DNA of 64,000 nucleotides from Bradyrhizobium sp. CB1717. Lineage in GTDB: Bacteria; Pseudomonadota; Alphaproteobacteria; Rhizobiales; Xanthobacteraceae. Within the stretch, counting starts at the first letter, position 1, and each line of letters starts with the position of its first letter. This document shows, piece after piece, positions 1-9,348 of this stretch. The position numbers and the translations under genes are program-made. The notes beneath the pieces were generated by a model that was not told where the DNA came from, searched no databases, and saw only the letters and a program-made list of their open reading frames with translations. The stretch spans positions 2,790,001 to 2,854,000 of the forward strand of contig NZ_CP121666.1 of NCBI RefSeq assembly GCF_029714325.1. The letters are read 5' to 3'.

Positions 1-82
1 AGAACGGGCCGCCGCCAATGCCGCTGAAGCCGCCGAGCAGGGCGATGACCAGAATGATCAGAATGATCGTACCGATTGACAT
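1..82 (-). CDS. DUF3309-like small membrane protein (3' part outside window)
   Basis: The reverse strand starts with ATG at 82-80 and reads MSIGTIILIILVIALLGG..., running off the left edge after 27 residues. A very short hydrophobic peptide beginning MSxGTIxLIILxxxLLG is characteristic of the DUF3309 family, tiny (about 50-60 aa) membrane proteins of unknown function common in rhizobia. A strong ribosome binding site (GGAGGA) lies 8-13 bases upstream of the ATG, which supports the start. A candidate stress-type promoter lies about 60 bases upstream. The C-terminal half is not visible, so the family call rests on the N-terminus only. Confidence 0.6.
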   Translation of the reverse strand, partial: MSIGTIILIILVIALLGGFSGIGGGPF

Positions 83-116
83 GCGAGTCTCCTCCAGCCC
101 TTGTGGAAAGGGTCGT

Positions 117-193
117 TTGCACCTGTCCCGTGTGCGAGGGCAACTTGCCGCAGGTTTTAAAGTTCCGGTTTTGAAACGGGGCGACAGGTGCAA
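117..193. repeat. 11-bp perfect inverted repeat with 55-bp spacer
   Basis: TTGCACCTGTC at 117-127 is exactly repeated in inverse orientation as GACAGGTGCAA at 183-193, in the divergent intergenic region between the DUF3309 gene and the polyhydroxyalkanoate-system gene. It could be a pair of operator half-sites or the base of a cruciform or RNA stem. No function can be assigned from sequence. Confidence 0.5.
142..166 (-). promoter_or_regulatory. Candidate EcfG/RpoE2-type promoter for the DUF3309 gene
   Basis: On the minus strand GGAAC (166-162) is followed after 16 bases by AGTT (145-142), which fits the rhizobial general-stress consensus GGAAC-N18/19-TT. The implied transcript start lies roughly 50 bases before the ATG at 82. 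The -10 box is imperfect relative to CGTT, so this is a moderate call. Confidence 0.4.
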
Positions 194-261
194 GTTGCAT
201 GGAACCTTTATGGTCGCGGCCGGCCTCACTAAGTAAGGATCAAGCAGCACGGGGCAGAGCC

Positions 262-579
262 ATGTCAGCACCGCTCGTCGTTTCCATTCCACACCGTCTC
301 GGCCGCGAAGAGGCGGTGCGCCGGCTGAAGTCCGGGCTTGGCCGCGCGGCCGCCAGCATTCCCGTGATGCAGGTCGAGGAGGAGCGCTGGAGCGGCGACA
401 GCATGAATTTCCGCATCCGCGCGCTCGGGCAGATCGCGACCGGTCAGGTCGACGTCGCCGACGATCACGTCAAGGTCCAGGTGGTCCTGCCGTGGCTGTT
501 GCAGCGCTTTGCCGAGATGGCGCAGGCGACCATCAAGAAGCGCGGGCAGTTGCTGCTGACCAAGGATGACGGAAAGTGA
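262..579 (+). CDS. Polyhydroxyalkanoic acid system family protein
   Basis: This 105-residue soluble protein matches the small polyhydroxyalkanoic acid system family (TIGR02610-like), which is found near PHA or carbon-storage genes and has no established biochemical role. Typical features are the N-terminal VxIPHxLGREEAxxRL segment and the C-terminal stretch PWLLQRFAEMAQATIKKRG. The ATG at 262 was chosen because it begins the family-like N-terminus; an upstream in-frame start at 199 would add 21 unlikely residues. It converges on treY with only 3 bp between the stop codons. A role in PHA granule metabolism is family-based inference. Confidence 0.75.
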   Translation: MSAPLVVSIPHRLGREEAVRRLKSGLGRAAASIPVMQVEEERWSGDSMNFRIRALGQIATGQVDVADDHVKVQVVLPWLLQRFAEMAQATIKKRGQLLLTKDDGK

Positions 580-582
580 GTT

Positions 583-3369
583 TCAGGCGCTCACGCGCTG
601 CCGCGCAGGCCTGATGGCGCTCGCTGCGCGGGCCGGAATGACGGCCGCCGGAAGATCACGGAAAGCCTGTGCGATCGGCAGTGCGTTGCCCGCAAGTCCC
701 GCCGCGGCATAGCCCGTGATATCGACGGTCGCGTCGAAGCCTTCGGATGCTGGCCATTCCCGGCCCGCTTGCGTGAACGGCGCAAACTGGCGTCCGACCA
801 CGACGATCGCGGCGGCGCGGCCGCGTCGACGGGCAAACGCGATGACGTGCTCGGCATGCGTGCCACGCACCTCCAGCTTCTGGTAGTCGCCTTGCGCGAA
901 AACGTCGGCGAGTTCGTTGCGCAGCTTGAGCAGCTGCCGCGTCCAGGCCAGCTTGAGCCGGCCGTCCGGCCAGGACTTGATCAGTCCGCTCCAGTCCGGC
1001 GCTTCCAGTGCCGTCAGCGCCGCCTGCCGCGCGGCAAAATCCACGGGGCGGCGGTTGTCGGGATCGACCAGCGAGAGGTCCCAGAATTCGGTGCCTTGAT
1101 AGACGTCGGGCACGCCCGGCAGCGTCGCCTTGAGCGTGAGCTGGCTCAGCGAGTTCAGCGCGCCGAGCAGCGCGACGCGGCGCGCCAGGGTCTGCAAAGC
1201 TTCCAGGAATTCACTTGACAGCGCGGCGTCGAGGATCTTTGCGATGAAGCTCTTGATGCCGCTCTCATAGGCTTCGTGCGGGTTGAGCCAGCTCGTCTCC
1301 TCCTTGCCCTCGCGCGCGGCCTTGAGCGCATAGGCCTGGATGCGTTCGACGAAGCTTGCATCAAGCGGTCCCTGCAGCGGCCAGGCGCCGAGCAGGGTCT
1401 GGTAGAGCATGTATTCGAACGTCGCCGACGGCGCGCGCAGATGGCCGTGGAGCGCAAGATGCGGCGCATTCAGGACCTTCCAGCGTGACACCGCGCTGGT
1501 CCATTCGCCGGGAATTTCGCTGAGTGCCGCGATCCGGGCGCGCGCGTCCTCGCCGCGCTTGGTATCGTGGGTCGCGGTCGCCGTCATCCCTTGCGGCCAC
1601 TCCCTGGCGCGCGCCCGCATCGCCTCGTGGAAGGCGGGAACGGTGAGGCCGGTGCTCGCGGGATCGCCGCCGACCTCGTTCAGCGCCAGCAGCCGGTGGA
1701 ACTGGTAGAACGCGGTGTCCTCCAGCGACTTCGCCATCACCGGCCCGGTGAACTGCTGCACCTTCAGCGCGAAGCGGCGCACGCGCGGCGTGCTGTGAGG
1801 GGGCCGGCCGGGCTTGAGCAGATCCATCGTCAGGGCATCGCGCAGGAAGTCGAAGATGCCTTCGTCCGCCGCGAACCATTCGGCGCGGGCGCGCGCGATG
1901 GTGTCCTCGATCAGCTTGCGGTCGTGCGCGGTCGCCCCGGCCGTGGTCAGATAGGTGCGATAGACCGGGAAATGCAGCACGTAGAGTTCGAGCGCCTGCC
2001 GCAGGCTGTCGGCCGAGAAGTCGCGCGTCGAATAATGCCCGTTGGCGATGCGCGCGAGCAGGCGCGTCAGCACGGTGAATTCGCTCGTCAGCAGCGTCTC
2101 CATCACGCGCCGCTTGGCCTCCTTGACGTAAGGCGCAAGCCGCGGTGGCCGGTTGCTGATCTGGCGCCAGGTTTCGTCCAGCGCCTCCAGCCCCTTGGCG
2201 TCGACCAGCACCTGCGTGATGACGTTCATCCACTCGTAGCCGGTGGTGCCCTGGACACCGGCGAAATGCGGCAGGCGCTCGTGCTCGCAGAGGATCTTCT
2301 CGATCACCGTATAGAACGGTTTTGTCTTGCCCTGCGCATCGCGCACCAGCCGACGCAGTCGCTGGCAATATTGCGCGGGATCGCGCAGCCCGTCGATGTG
2401 ATCGAGGCGGATGCCCTGCAGCTTGCCGTCGGCAACGAGCTGCTTCACCAGCCGGTGCGTGGCGGCAAACGTCGCGGGATCCTCGACGCGCAGGCCGGCG
2501 AGCCCGTTGACGTCGAAGAAGCGGCGATAGTTGATGTCGCTGGAGGCAAGCCGCCAGTGTCCGAGCTTGTAGTGCTGGCGCTCCAGCAGGTGATGCAGCG
2601 CCAGTGTCTGCGCGGGACGGTCCTTGGCGGCACGATAGGCGGCAAGACCGCGGCTGATGATGTCGGCGGCGCCTGCGATCTCCTTGAGCTCGGCCTTGAA
2701 GGCCGGCGCTTCCTTGCGGTTGGGCCGACGCAGCCCCGTATAGCGGGTTGCGAGCGCAAGCAGGCGCTTGCCTGCCTCTGTCTCGGCGGCGTCCGCCTCC
2801 TTCACGATCACGCGCAGTATTTCGCCATAGCGCTCCGGCGCGATCGGCAGGCGGTGCTCAAAATACCAGGCGGAAAGGCTGCCCTGCTCGGGATCATAGC
2901 GCAGCTCGATCTCGCCGCGCTCCAGCGCCTCGCCATAGGAGGAGCCGAGGATCGGCAGCAGCACGCCGCCGCGGGCGCGGTGGGGCAAGAGGTCCCAGTC
3001 GATGTCGAAGGCGACCGCGTGCGGCGAGGCTTGGCCCCATTCCAGCACATCCAGCCACCAGGGATTGTCTGCAAAGTGCACACCGACATGGTTGGGCACG
3101 AAATCGATGATGAGGCCGAGATCGTGCTTGCTGAGCGCCTCGCTCAGCCGCGCGAAGCCGGCTTCACCGCCGAGCTCGGGACTGAGCTGGCTGTGATCGA
3201 CGGTGTCGTAGCCATGCGTGGAGCCCTTGCGGGCCTTCATCACCGGTGAGGCGTAGAGATGTGTGATCCCAAGCGCCTTCAGATACGGCACGACGGCGGC
3301 AGCCTTGTCGAAGCCGAAATCTGCGGTGAGCTGAAGCCGGTAGGTCGCAAGCGGAATAGCGGGAGGCAT
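583..3369 (-). CDS. treY: Malto-oligosyltrehalose synthase TreY
   Basis: TreY isomerises the reducing-end alpha-1,4 bond of malto-oligosaccharides to an alpha,alpha-1,1 bond, making maltooligosyltrehalose for TreZ. The 928-residue length is in the usual TreY range. GH13 elements are in order: the N-terminal TYRLQL segment, DFVPNHVG near residues 89-96, the nucleophile region GIRLDHIDGL (319-328, Asp323), the acid/base Glu357 in VIEKIL, and the ATHDTKRGED region near residue 600. It is the last gene of the glgE-treS-glgB-glgX-treZ-treY operon. Its ATG lies 1 bp after the treZ stop, and the GGAGG ribosome binding site is inside the treZ 3' end, so translation is probably coupled. Catalytic residues appear intact. 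Confidence 0.95.
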   Translation of the reverse strand: MPPAIPLATYRLQLTADFGFDKAAAVVPYLKALGITHLYASPVMKARKGSTHGYDTVDHSQLSPELGGEAGFARLSEALSKHDLGLIIDFVPNHVGVHFADNPWWLDVLEWGQASPHAVAFDIDWDLLPHRARGGVLLPILGSSYGEALERGEIELRYDPEQGSLSAWYFEHRLPIAPERYGEILRVIVKEADAAETEAGKRLLALATRYTGLRRPNRKEAPAFKAELKEIAGAADIISRGLAAYRAAKDRPAQTLALHHLLERQHYKLGHWRLASSDINYRRFFDVNGLAGLRVEDPATFAATHRLVKQLVADGKLQGIRLDHIDGLRDPAQYCQRLRRLVRDAQGKTKPFYTVIEKILCEHERLPHFAGVQGTTGYEWMNVITQVLVDAKGLEALDETWRQISNRPPRLAPYVKEAKRRVMETLLTSEFTVLTRLLARIANGHYSTRDFSADSLRQALELYVLHFPVYRTYLTTAGATAHDRKLIEDTIARARAEWFAADEGIFDFLRDALTMDLLKPGRPPHSTPRVRRFALKVQQFTGPVMAKSLEDTAFYQFHRLLALNEVGGDPASTGLTVPAFHEAMRARAREWPQGMTATATHDTKRGEDARARIAALSEIPGEWTSAVSRWKVLNAPHLALHGHLRAPSATFEYMLYQTLLGAWPLQGPLDASFVERIQAYALKAAREGKEETSWLNPHEAYESGIKSFIAKILDAALSSEFLEALQTLARRVALLGALNSLSQLTLKATLPGVPDVYQGTEFWDLSLVDPDNRRPVDFAARQAALTALEAPDWSGLIKSWPDGRLKLAWTRQLLKLRNELADVFAQGDYQKLEVRGTHAEHVIAFARRRGRAAAIVVVGRQFAPFTQAGREWPASEGFDATVDITGYAAAGLAGNALPIAQAFRDLPAAVIPARAASAIRPARQRVSA

Positions 3370-3370
3370 G

Positions 3371-5122
3371 TCAACCTCCGAGGCGCCAGACCACCGACCA
3401 GGGCGGAAGCAGATCGCCGATCACGCCGCCCCAGATCGGCGTGCCCGCGCTGACGGTGGAGGTGATCTCGTGGTCCGACAGATTGGCCATGAGGCGCAGC
3501 GTCGTGCCGTCGCCCATGCGCCAATGTGCGCTGAGCAGGCCGTTGTCGGCCGCCTCGGCATCACCGAAGCTTGCGCCCTTCAGCCGCGGCATGATCTCCT
3601 TGCGGCGAAGCGCGAGCAGGTCACGCACCAAAGCGAGGCGCGCGTTCTGCTCCGGCGTGCGGCCGGTCCAGTCGAGCACAGCCGATTGCAGTGTTGCCGG
3701 ATCGAGCGGGTCGGGCACCTCGTCGCCGTATTTTTCGTAGGCCCAGGCATATTCCTGCTTGCGGCCCTTGCGCACGGCATCGGCAAGACCGCCCTGGAAA
3801 TCGCAGAAGAACGGGAAGGGGACCTTCGAGCCCCATTCCTCGCCCTGAAACAGCATCGGCACCATCGGCGCGAGCAGGGTCACTGCGAGCGCCGCCTCGA
3901 TCTGCTGCGGCGATGCCAGGCTCTCGAGCCGCTCGCCGAGCGGGCGATTGCCGATCTGGTCGTGGTTCTGCAGGAAATTGACGAAGGTCGCGGGCGGCAA
4001 CTCGCCGCTCGGCTCGCCGCGCGGCTTCTTGCCCCAGAATTCCGAGATCTCGCCCTGGTAGACGAAGCCGGAAGCGAGCGCGCGCGCGAGGTCCATGCGC
4101 GGGGTCTGGTAGTCGCCGTAGTAGCCGGCGAGCTCGCCGGTCAGCATCACGTGCCAGACGTGGTGGTAATCGTCGTTCCACTGTCCCCGATACTTTCCGT
4201 TCGGCGGCTCCTGTGCGGCGTCGAGCAGGCTGGCGCGGTTGTCGCCGTTCTCCAGCACGAGATGGATGTGCCGCCCCGTCGCCCTGGCGAGCTCGCCGGC
4301 GGCGACACTGAGGTCCTGCAGCATCGATTGTTCGCCGGGGACAGCCATGATGTGGTTGGCGGCATCCAGCCTCAGTCCGTCGAAGCGGTAGTCGGTCAGC
4401 CATGACAGCGCGTTCTCGACCGCGAAGGCGCGTACCTGCGGCAGCCGGTAGTCGATTGCGCTGCCCCAGGGCGTATGCGCGTCGGTGAAAAAGGTCGGCG
4501 CATAGCGGCCGAGATAATTCCCCTCGGGACCGAAGTGATTGTAGACGACGTCGAGGAACACCATCAGCCCGCGCAGATGCGCCTCGTCGATCAGCGTCTT
4601 CAGATCGTCGGGACGGCCATAGGCGCCGTCGGGTGCATACCATAGCACGCCGTCATAACCCCAGCCGCGGCGTCCAGCGAAATCGGCCAGCGGCATCAAC
4701 TCCAGCGCGGTGATGCCGGTCGCTGCGAGATGATCGAGCTTGTCGGTCATCGCGCGGTAGGTGCCTTCGCTCGTGAAGGTGCCGACATGGGTCTCGATCA
4801 GCACCGTCTCTTCCCAGGGCCGGCCGCGCCAATCCTGCGCGCGCCAGGCGAACGCGTCGTGATCGATCACCTCGCTTGGGCCGAACACGTCTTCAGGCTG
4901 GAAGGCCGAGGCTGGATCGGGCACGTCGATCTCGTCGTCGATCCTGAATTTGTAGCGGCTGCCAGGGGTGAGGCCGGCGATCTCGGTCACATACCAGCCG
5001 TCCTGTCGGCGCTGCATCGCGTGCCTGCGGTCGAGCAGAAGATCGACGCGGCGCGCGCCGGGCGCCCACAGCCGGAACGACACGCCATCCTTGGTCGGCC
5101 GTGCCCCGAAGGATGGCCTCAT
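3371..5122 (-). CDS. treZ: Malto-oligosyltrehalose trehalohydrolase TreZ
   Basis: TreZ releases free trehalose from maltooligosyltrehalose made by TreY; the pair converts glycogen-type glucan into trehalose. The 583-residue protein has an N-terminal beta-sandwich (FRLWAPGARRVDLLL, residues 16-30) and a GH13 barrel with VVYNHFGPEGNYLG (192-205), nucleophile Asp253 in FDGLRLDAANHI, acid/base Glu291 in LVLENGDNR and the NHDQIGNRPLGER motif. VYNHFGPEGNYL and the HDQIGNR motif are diagnostic of TreZ. It overlaps glgX by 4 bp (ATGA), indicating translational coupling within the operon. Confidence 0.95.
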   Translation of the reverse strand: MRPSFGARPTKDGVSFRLWAPGARRVDLLLDRRHAMQRRQDGWYVTEIAGLTPGSRYKFRIDDEIDVPDPASAFQPEDVFGPSEVIDHDAFAWRAQDWRGRPWEETVLIETHVGTFTSEGTYRAMTDKLDHLAATGITALELMPLADFAGRRGWGYDGVLWYAPDGAYGRPDDLKTLIDEAHLRGLMVFLDVVYNHFGPEGNYLGRYAPTFFTDAHTPWGSAIDYRLPQVRAFAVENALSWLTDYRFDGLRLDAANHIMAVPGEQSMLQDLSVAAGELARATGRHIHLVLENGDNRASLLDAAQEPPNGKYRGQWNDDYHHVWHVMLTGELAGYYGDYQTPRMDLARALASGFVYQGEISEFWGKKPRGEPSGELPPATFVNFLQNHDQIGNRPLGERLESLASPQQIEAALAVTLLAPMVPMLFQGEEWGSKVPFPFFCDFQGGLADAVRKGRKQEYAWAYEKYGDEVPDPLDPATLQSAVLDWTGRTPEQNARLALVRDLLALRRKEIMPRLKGASFGDAEAADNGLLSAHWRMGDGTTLRLMANLSDHEITSTVSAGTPIWGGVIGDLLPPWSVVWRLGG

Positions 5123-7197
5123 GGCGCCCCCGCGAAGGCGAGCACGGAGCGCGGCGGCGCCTTGCTGTCGCTTCCGGACGGGAAGTCGATGGTGTTCAGC
5201 TTGGCATCGGTCGTGTTCAGGATCTGCTGCCAGCTCTTGTATTCGGACATTTTGGGCAATTTGAATGCGATCTCTTCGGGGGCGGCGTTCAGGACGATAA
5301 AGATCGCGGCGCTGCCGGGTTCCATCGGCCCCATCACATAGGAGAGAAACCGCCCATCCGGGAATGTCCAGTCGCTCTCCGTCATCTCGTTACCTTCCGG
5401 CGTCAGCCACAGTGCGCCGTAGGAGACACCGTCCTTGGGGCGGCCGTCGAGCCAGCGATGGCTGCGAAGCTGCGCGAAGCGGCGGCGGATGTCGGCAAGG
5501 GCGGCGACGAAATCGACCATGTCCTCATCATCCTTGCCGAGATTGTCCCAGCCGACCCAGCCGACCTCATTGTCCTGACAATAGGCGTTGTTGTTGCCGG
5601 ACTGCGAATTGCCGACCTCGTCGCCGGCGAGGATCAGCGGGACGCCCTGCGCCAGCATCAGGCAGGCCAGCACGTTCCTGCGAAGCTGCCGCCGCAGCTC
5701 CAGGATGTTTGGATCGTCGGTCGGGCCCTCGACACCACAATTGTTGCTGTGGTTGTCGTTGGAGCCGTCGCGATTGTCCTCGCCATTGGCCTCGTTGTGC
5801 TTCTCGTTGTAGCTGAAGAGGTCGGCGAGCGTGAAACCGTCATGCACCGTGATGTGGTTGATGCTGGCGCGCGGCCGCCGTCCGTCGTGATTGAACAGGT
5901 CGGAGGACGCCGTCATGCGGCTGGAGATGTCGCCGATCAGACTGCCTTCGCCGCTCCAGTAACGGCGCATGGCGCTGCGATAGCGGTCGTTCCACTCCGA
6001 CCATTGCGAGGGGAAAGCGCCGACCTGGTAGCCGCCGAGGCCGAGGTCCCAGGGCTCGGCGACGAGCTTCACGGCGGCCAGCACCGGATCCTGGCGGATC
6101 GCGGTCAGAAACGAGCTGCCGCGATCAAAACCGTTCGGCCCGCGCGCGAGCGTGGTGGCGAGATCGAAGCGGAAGCCGTCGACATGACAGACCTCGACCC
6201 AGTAGCGCAGCGAGTCCATCACCATCTGCAGCACGCGCGGATGGGTGAGGTTCACCGACGAGCCGCAGCCGGTGAAATCGTCGTAATAGCGCGGGTTCTC
6301 GCGGTTGAGCCAGTAATAGGAGGCATTGTCGATGCCGCGATAGCACAGCGTCGGGCCGAGGTGGTTGCCCTCGGCGGTGTGGTTGTAGACGACGTCGAGC
6401 ATCACCTCGATGCCGGCATCGTGCAGGCGCGCCACCGTGGTGCGGAAGGAATCGAGCGCATTGTCCTGGGCGTAACGCGGCTCCGGCGCGAAGAAGGACA
6501 GCGAGTTGTAGCCCCAGTAATTGGCGAGCTTCTTCTCGACCAGGATGCGGTCGTCGACGAAGCTGTGGATCGGCAGCAGCTCGATCGTGGTGACGCCGAG
6601 CTTCTTGAGGTGCTCGATCATCGCCGGCGAGGACAGGCCGCCATAAGTGCCGCGGAGGTTCGGCGGCACGTCGTCGCGCTTCTGCGTCAGGCCCTTGACG
6701 TGAGCCTCGTAGATGATCGTGTCTTCCCACGGAATGTTCGGCCGGATCTCGCGCCGGCCCCAGTTGAAGGTCTCGTCGACCACGACGGCCTTGGGCATGC
6801 CGCGCGCATTGTCGCGCCGGTCGAACGACAGGTCCTCGCGTGGTGAGCCGGTGCGGTAGGCGAAATGCGCATCGCTCCAGACCAGCCGTCCGGCGAGCCG
6901 CTTCGCATAGGGGTCGAGCAGCAGCTTGTTGGCATTGAAGCGGTGGCCGTGCTCGGGCTCGTAGGGGCCGTGCACCCGGTAGCCGTAGAGCTGGCCTGGC
7001 GAGACGTCGTTGAGATAGCCGTGCCAGACGTCCTCGGTCCTTTCAGGCAGTTCGACGCGCTCGAGCTCGCGGCGGCCTTGGGCGTCGAACAGGCACAGCT
7101 CGACCTTCTGCGCGTTGGCAGAGAACAGCGCAAAATTGGTGCCGCGTCCGTCCCAGCTTGCGCCGAGGCGTGCGGGCGATCCGGCGGTCAGGCGCAT
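5119..7197 (-). CDS. glgX: Glycogen debranching enzyme GlgX
   Basis: GlgX hydrolyses alpha-1,6 branch points in glycogen or limit dextrin, giving linear chains suited to TreY. The 692-residue protein has an N-terminal CBM48-like domain (FALFSANAQKVELCLFD, residues 22-38) and a GH13 barrel with DVVYNHTAEGN (268-278), nucleophile Asp345 in VDGFRFDLATTL, acid/base Glu381 in LVAEPWDLG and a NHSNNCGVEGPT segment typical of GlgX. It starts 3 bp after the glgB stop and overlaps treZ by 4 bp. Its place between glgB and treZY fits a role in glucan-to-trehalose recycling. Confidence 0.95.
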   Translation of the reverse strand: MRLTAGSPARLGASWDGRGTNFALFSANAQKVELCLFDAQGRRELERVELPERTEDVWHGYLNDVSPGQLYGYRVHGPYEPEHGHRFNANKLLLDPYAKRLAGRLVWSDAHFAYRTGSPREDLSFDRRDNARGMPKAVVVDETFNWGRREIRPNIPWEDTIIYEAHVKGLTQKRDDVPPNLRGTYGGLSSPAMIEHLKKLGVTTIELLPIHSFVDDRILVEKKLANYWGYNSLSFFAPEPRYAQDNALDSFRTTVARLHDAGIEVMLDVVYNHTAEGNHLGPTLCYRGIDNASYYWLNRENPRYYDDFTGCGSSVNLTHPRVLQMVMDSLRYWVEVCHVDGFRFDLATTLARGPNGFDRGSSFLTAIRQDPVLAAVKLVAEPWDLGLGGYQVGAFPSQWSEWNDRYRSAMRRYWSGEGSLIGDISSRMTASSDLFNHDGRRPRASINHITVHDGFTLADLFSYNEKHNEANGEDNRDGSNDNHSNNCGVEGPTDDPNILELRRQLRRNVLACLMLAQGVPLILAGDEVGNSQSGNNNAYCQDNEVGWVGWDNLGKDDEDMVDFVAALADIRRRFAQLRSHRWLDGRPKDGVSYGALWLTPEGNEMTESDWTFPDGRFLSYVMGPMEPGSAAIFIVLNAAPEEIAFKLPKMSEYKSWQQILNTTDAKLNTIDFPSGSDSKAPPRSVLAFAGAP

Positions 7198-7200
7198 ATG

Positions 7201-9348
7201 TCAGCTTTCCGGAACGAGGAAGATCGCGGCGAGCGGCGGAATGGTGAGGCGGAGCTCGGGCGTCTTGCCGTCAACGGTCTGAACCTCGCCGATGTTCCCG
7301 ACATTGCTGCCGCCGTAATGGGCGGAGTCGGAATTGAACACCTCTTTCCACTTGCCGGCCAGGGGCACGCGAACGCGATAGCTGCGATAGACATTGGGGG
7401 AGAAGTTGACGATGACGAGGCATCGCGCGTGCTCGTCAAAGCCCTTGCGCAGCCAGGCGAACACGTTGCGGTTGGCATCATCGGTGATCAGCCATTCGAA
7501 GCCGGCCTGGTCGCAGTCCATCTGATGCAGCGCCGGGACCGCGCGGTAGAGCCGGTTGAGGTCGCGGATCAGTGCCTGGATGCCGGAATGCACCTTGTAT
7601 TCGAGCAGGTGCCAGTCGAGCGACTGGTCGTGATTCCATTCGCGGCTCTGCGCGATCTCGGCGCCCATGAACAGCAGCTTCTTGCCGGGGTGGCCGAACA
7701 TGAAGCTGTAATAGGCCCGCAAGTTCGCAAAGCGCTGCCATTCGTCGCCGGGCATGCGACCCAGGATCGAACGTTTGCCGTGCACGACCTCGTCATGCGA
7801 CAGCGGCAGGATGAAGTTTTCCGAGAACGCGTAGTGCAGGCCGAACAGGATCTCGCCGTGATGATGCTTGCGGTGGATCGGATCCTTGCTGATGTAGTTC
7901 AGCGTGTCGTGCATCCAGCCCATGTTCCACTTGTAGCCGAAGCCGAGTCCGCCGAATTCGACCGGGCGCGAGACTTGCGGCCATGCGGTGGATTCTTCCG
8001 CGGCCGTGGTCGCCTGCGGGAAGCGGGCAAAGACCTCCGTGTTGAAGCGGCGCAGGAAGTTGATCGCCTCGATGTTTTCGCGGCCGCCATACTGGTTCGG
8101 AATCCACGCGCCGGGTGGCCGGCTGTAGTCGAGATAGAGCATCGACGCCACCGCGTCGACGCGCAGGCCGTCGATGCCGTAGCGCTCCATCCAGAACAGC
8201 GCGTTGGACACCAGGAAGTTCGTCACTTCGGTGCGGCCGTAATTGTAGATCAGCGTGCCCCAGTCGAGGTGGCGGCCCTGGAGCGGGTTGGCGTGTTCAT
8301 AGAGCGCCGTGCCGTCGAAACTGCCGAGCCCGTGCGGATCGTCGGGGAAATGGCCGGGCACCCAGTCGAGCAGCACGCCGATGCCTTCGCGGTGGCAGGC
8401 ATCGACCAGCGCAGCGAAATCCTCAGGGCTTCCGAACCGGCTGGTCGGCGCATAAAGCCCGGTCGGCTGATAGCCCCATGAGCCGTCGAACGGATGCTCG
8501 CTCACCGGCAGGAATTCGAGATGCGTGAACCCCATGTCGCGGGCATAGGCCGGCAGCTGCTCGGCAAGCTCGCAATACGTCAGCCATTCATTGTTGTCCT
8601 TGCGCCGCCACGAGCCGAGATGGACCTCGTAGATCGACATCGGTGCCGACAGCGCGTTGATGCCGTCGGGCGCCGGGCGGGGCCGCGGCAGATGCGCCTC
8701 GTCGAGCACGATCGAAGCCGTCTTCGGCCGCACCTCGCTCGCAAACGCCATCGGATCGGATTTCAGCGGCAGCAGATGGCCGTGCGGGCCGACGATCTCG
8801 AACTTGTAGTGATCGCCGATCTTCGCATTGGGGATGAACAGCTCCCAGTACCCGCTGCCGCGCACCCGCATCGGATGACGCCGCCCGTCCCAGAAGTTGA
8901 AGTCGCCGACCACCGATACGCGCCGCGCATTCGGCGCCAGCACCACGAAGCCGATGCCGTCGACGCCGTCGAGCCGCATCGGATGGGCGCCGAGCTTGTC
9001 GTAGAGGCGCTGGTGGGTGCCTTCGCCGAGCAAATAGAGGTCGAAATCGGTGAGGATCGGCGGGAAGCGGTAGGCATCCTCGAATTCGACGACGTTGTTG
9101 CCGAATTTCGCGCGCAGCTGGTAGTGCTTCGAGCCGTTGGGCAGGGCGCCGATGAACAGGCCGGAGTCATGAACGCGGTCGAGCGGCGCGACCTCGCCAT
9201 GCTCGCCGACCGCCTCGACATTGGAAGCCTCGGGCAGGAAGGCGCGCACCACGCTCTTGCCGCCCTCGGGATGCAGCCCGAGATAGTGGAAGGGGTCGGA
9301 GTGGCGGCCCTCGATGATCGCGTAGGCTTCTGCTGGCAGTTTAGGCAT
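7201..9348 (-). CDS. glgB: 1,4-alpha-glucan branching enzyme GlgB
   Basis: GlgB transfers segments of alpha-1,4 chains to 6-positions, making branched alpha-glucan. The 715-residue product has the N-terminal module pair typical of long GlgB proteins (first about residues 10-110, CBM48 about 115-215), then the GH13 barrel with EVHLGSW (241-247), nucleophile Asp398 in [18 protein letters not shown], acid/base Glu451 in AAEESTAWP and [10 protein letters not shown] chose the ATG at 9348, which overlaps the treS stop by 8 bp. A GTG at 9366 would add six residues and is less likely. It probably branches glucan made by the GlgE route, since no glgA or glgC is present here. Confidence 0.95.
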   Translation of the reverse strand: MPKLPAEAYAIIEGRHSDPFHYLGLHPEGGKSVVRAFLPEASNVEAVGEHGEVAPLDRVHDSGLFIGALPNGSKHYQLRAKFGNNVVEFEDAYRFPPILTDFDLYLLGEGTHQRLYDKLGAHPMRLDGVDGIGFVVLAPNARRVSVVGDFNFWDGRRHPMRVRGSGYWELFIPNAKIGDHYKFEIVGPHGHLLPLKSDPMAFASEVRPKTASIVLDEAHLPRPRPAPDGINALSAPMSIYEVHLGSWRRKDNNEWLTYCELAEQLPAYARDMGFTHLEFLPVSEHPFDGSWGYQPTGLYAPTSRFGSPEDFAALVDACHREGIGVLLDWVPGHFPDDPHGLGSFDGTALYEHANPLQGRHLDWGTLIYNYGRTEVTNFLVSNALFWMERYGIDGLRVDAVASMLYLDYSRPPGAWIPNQYGGRENIEAINFLRRFNTEVFARFPQATTAAEESTAWPQVSRPVEFGGLGFGYKWNMGWMHDTLNYISKDPIHRKHHHGEILFGLHYAFSENFILPLSHDEVVHGKRSILGRMPGDEWQRFANLRAYYSFMFGHPGKKLLFMGAEIAQSREWNHDQSLDWHLLEYKVHSGIQALIRDLNRLYRAVPALHQMDCDQAGFEWLITDDANRNVFAWLRKGFDEHARCLVIVNFSPNVYRSYRVRVPLAGKWKEVFNSDSAHYGGSNVGNIGEVQTVDGKTPELRLTIPPLAAIFLVPES

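Noticed and set aside
1567..3249. Long plus-strand open frame (560 codons) opposite treY, and similar ones opposite glgX, glgE and treS
   Set aside because: They are antisense shadows caused by high third-position GC; the opposite strands encode clear, complete enzymes with intact motifs.
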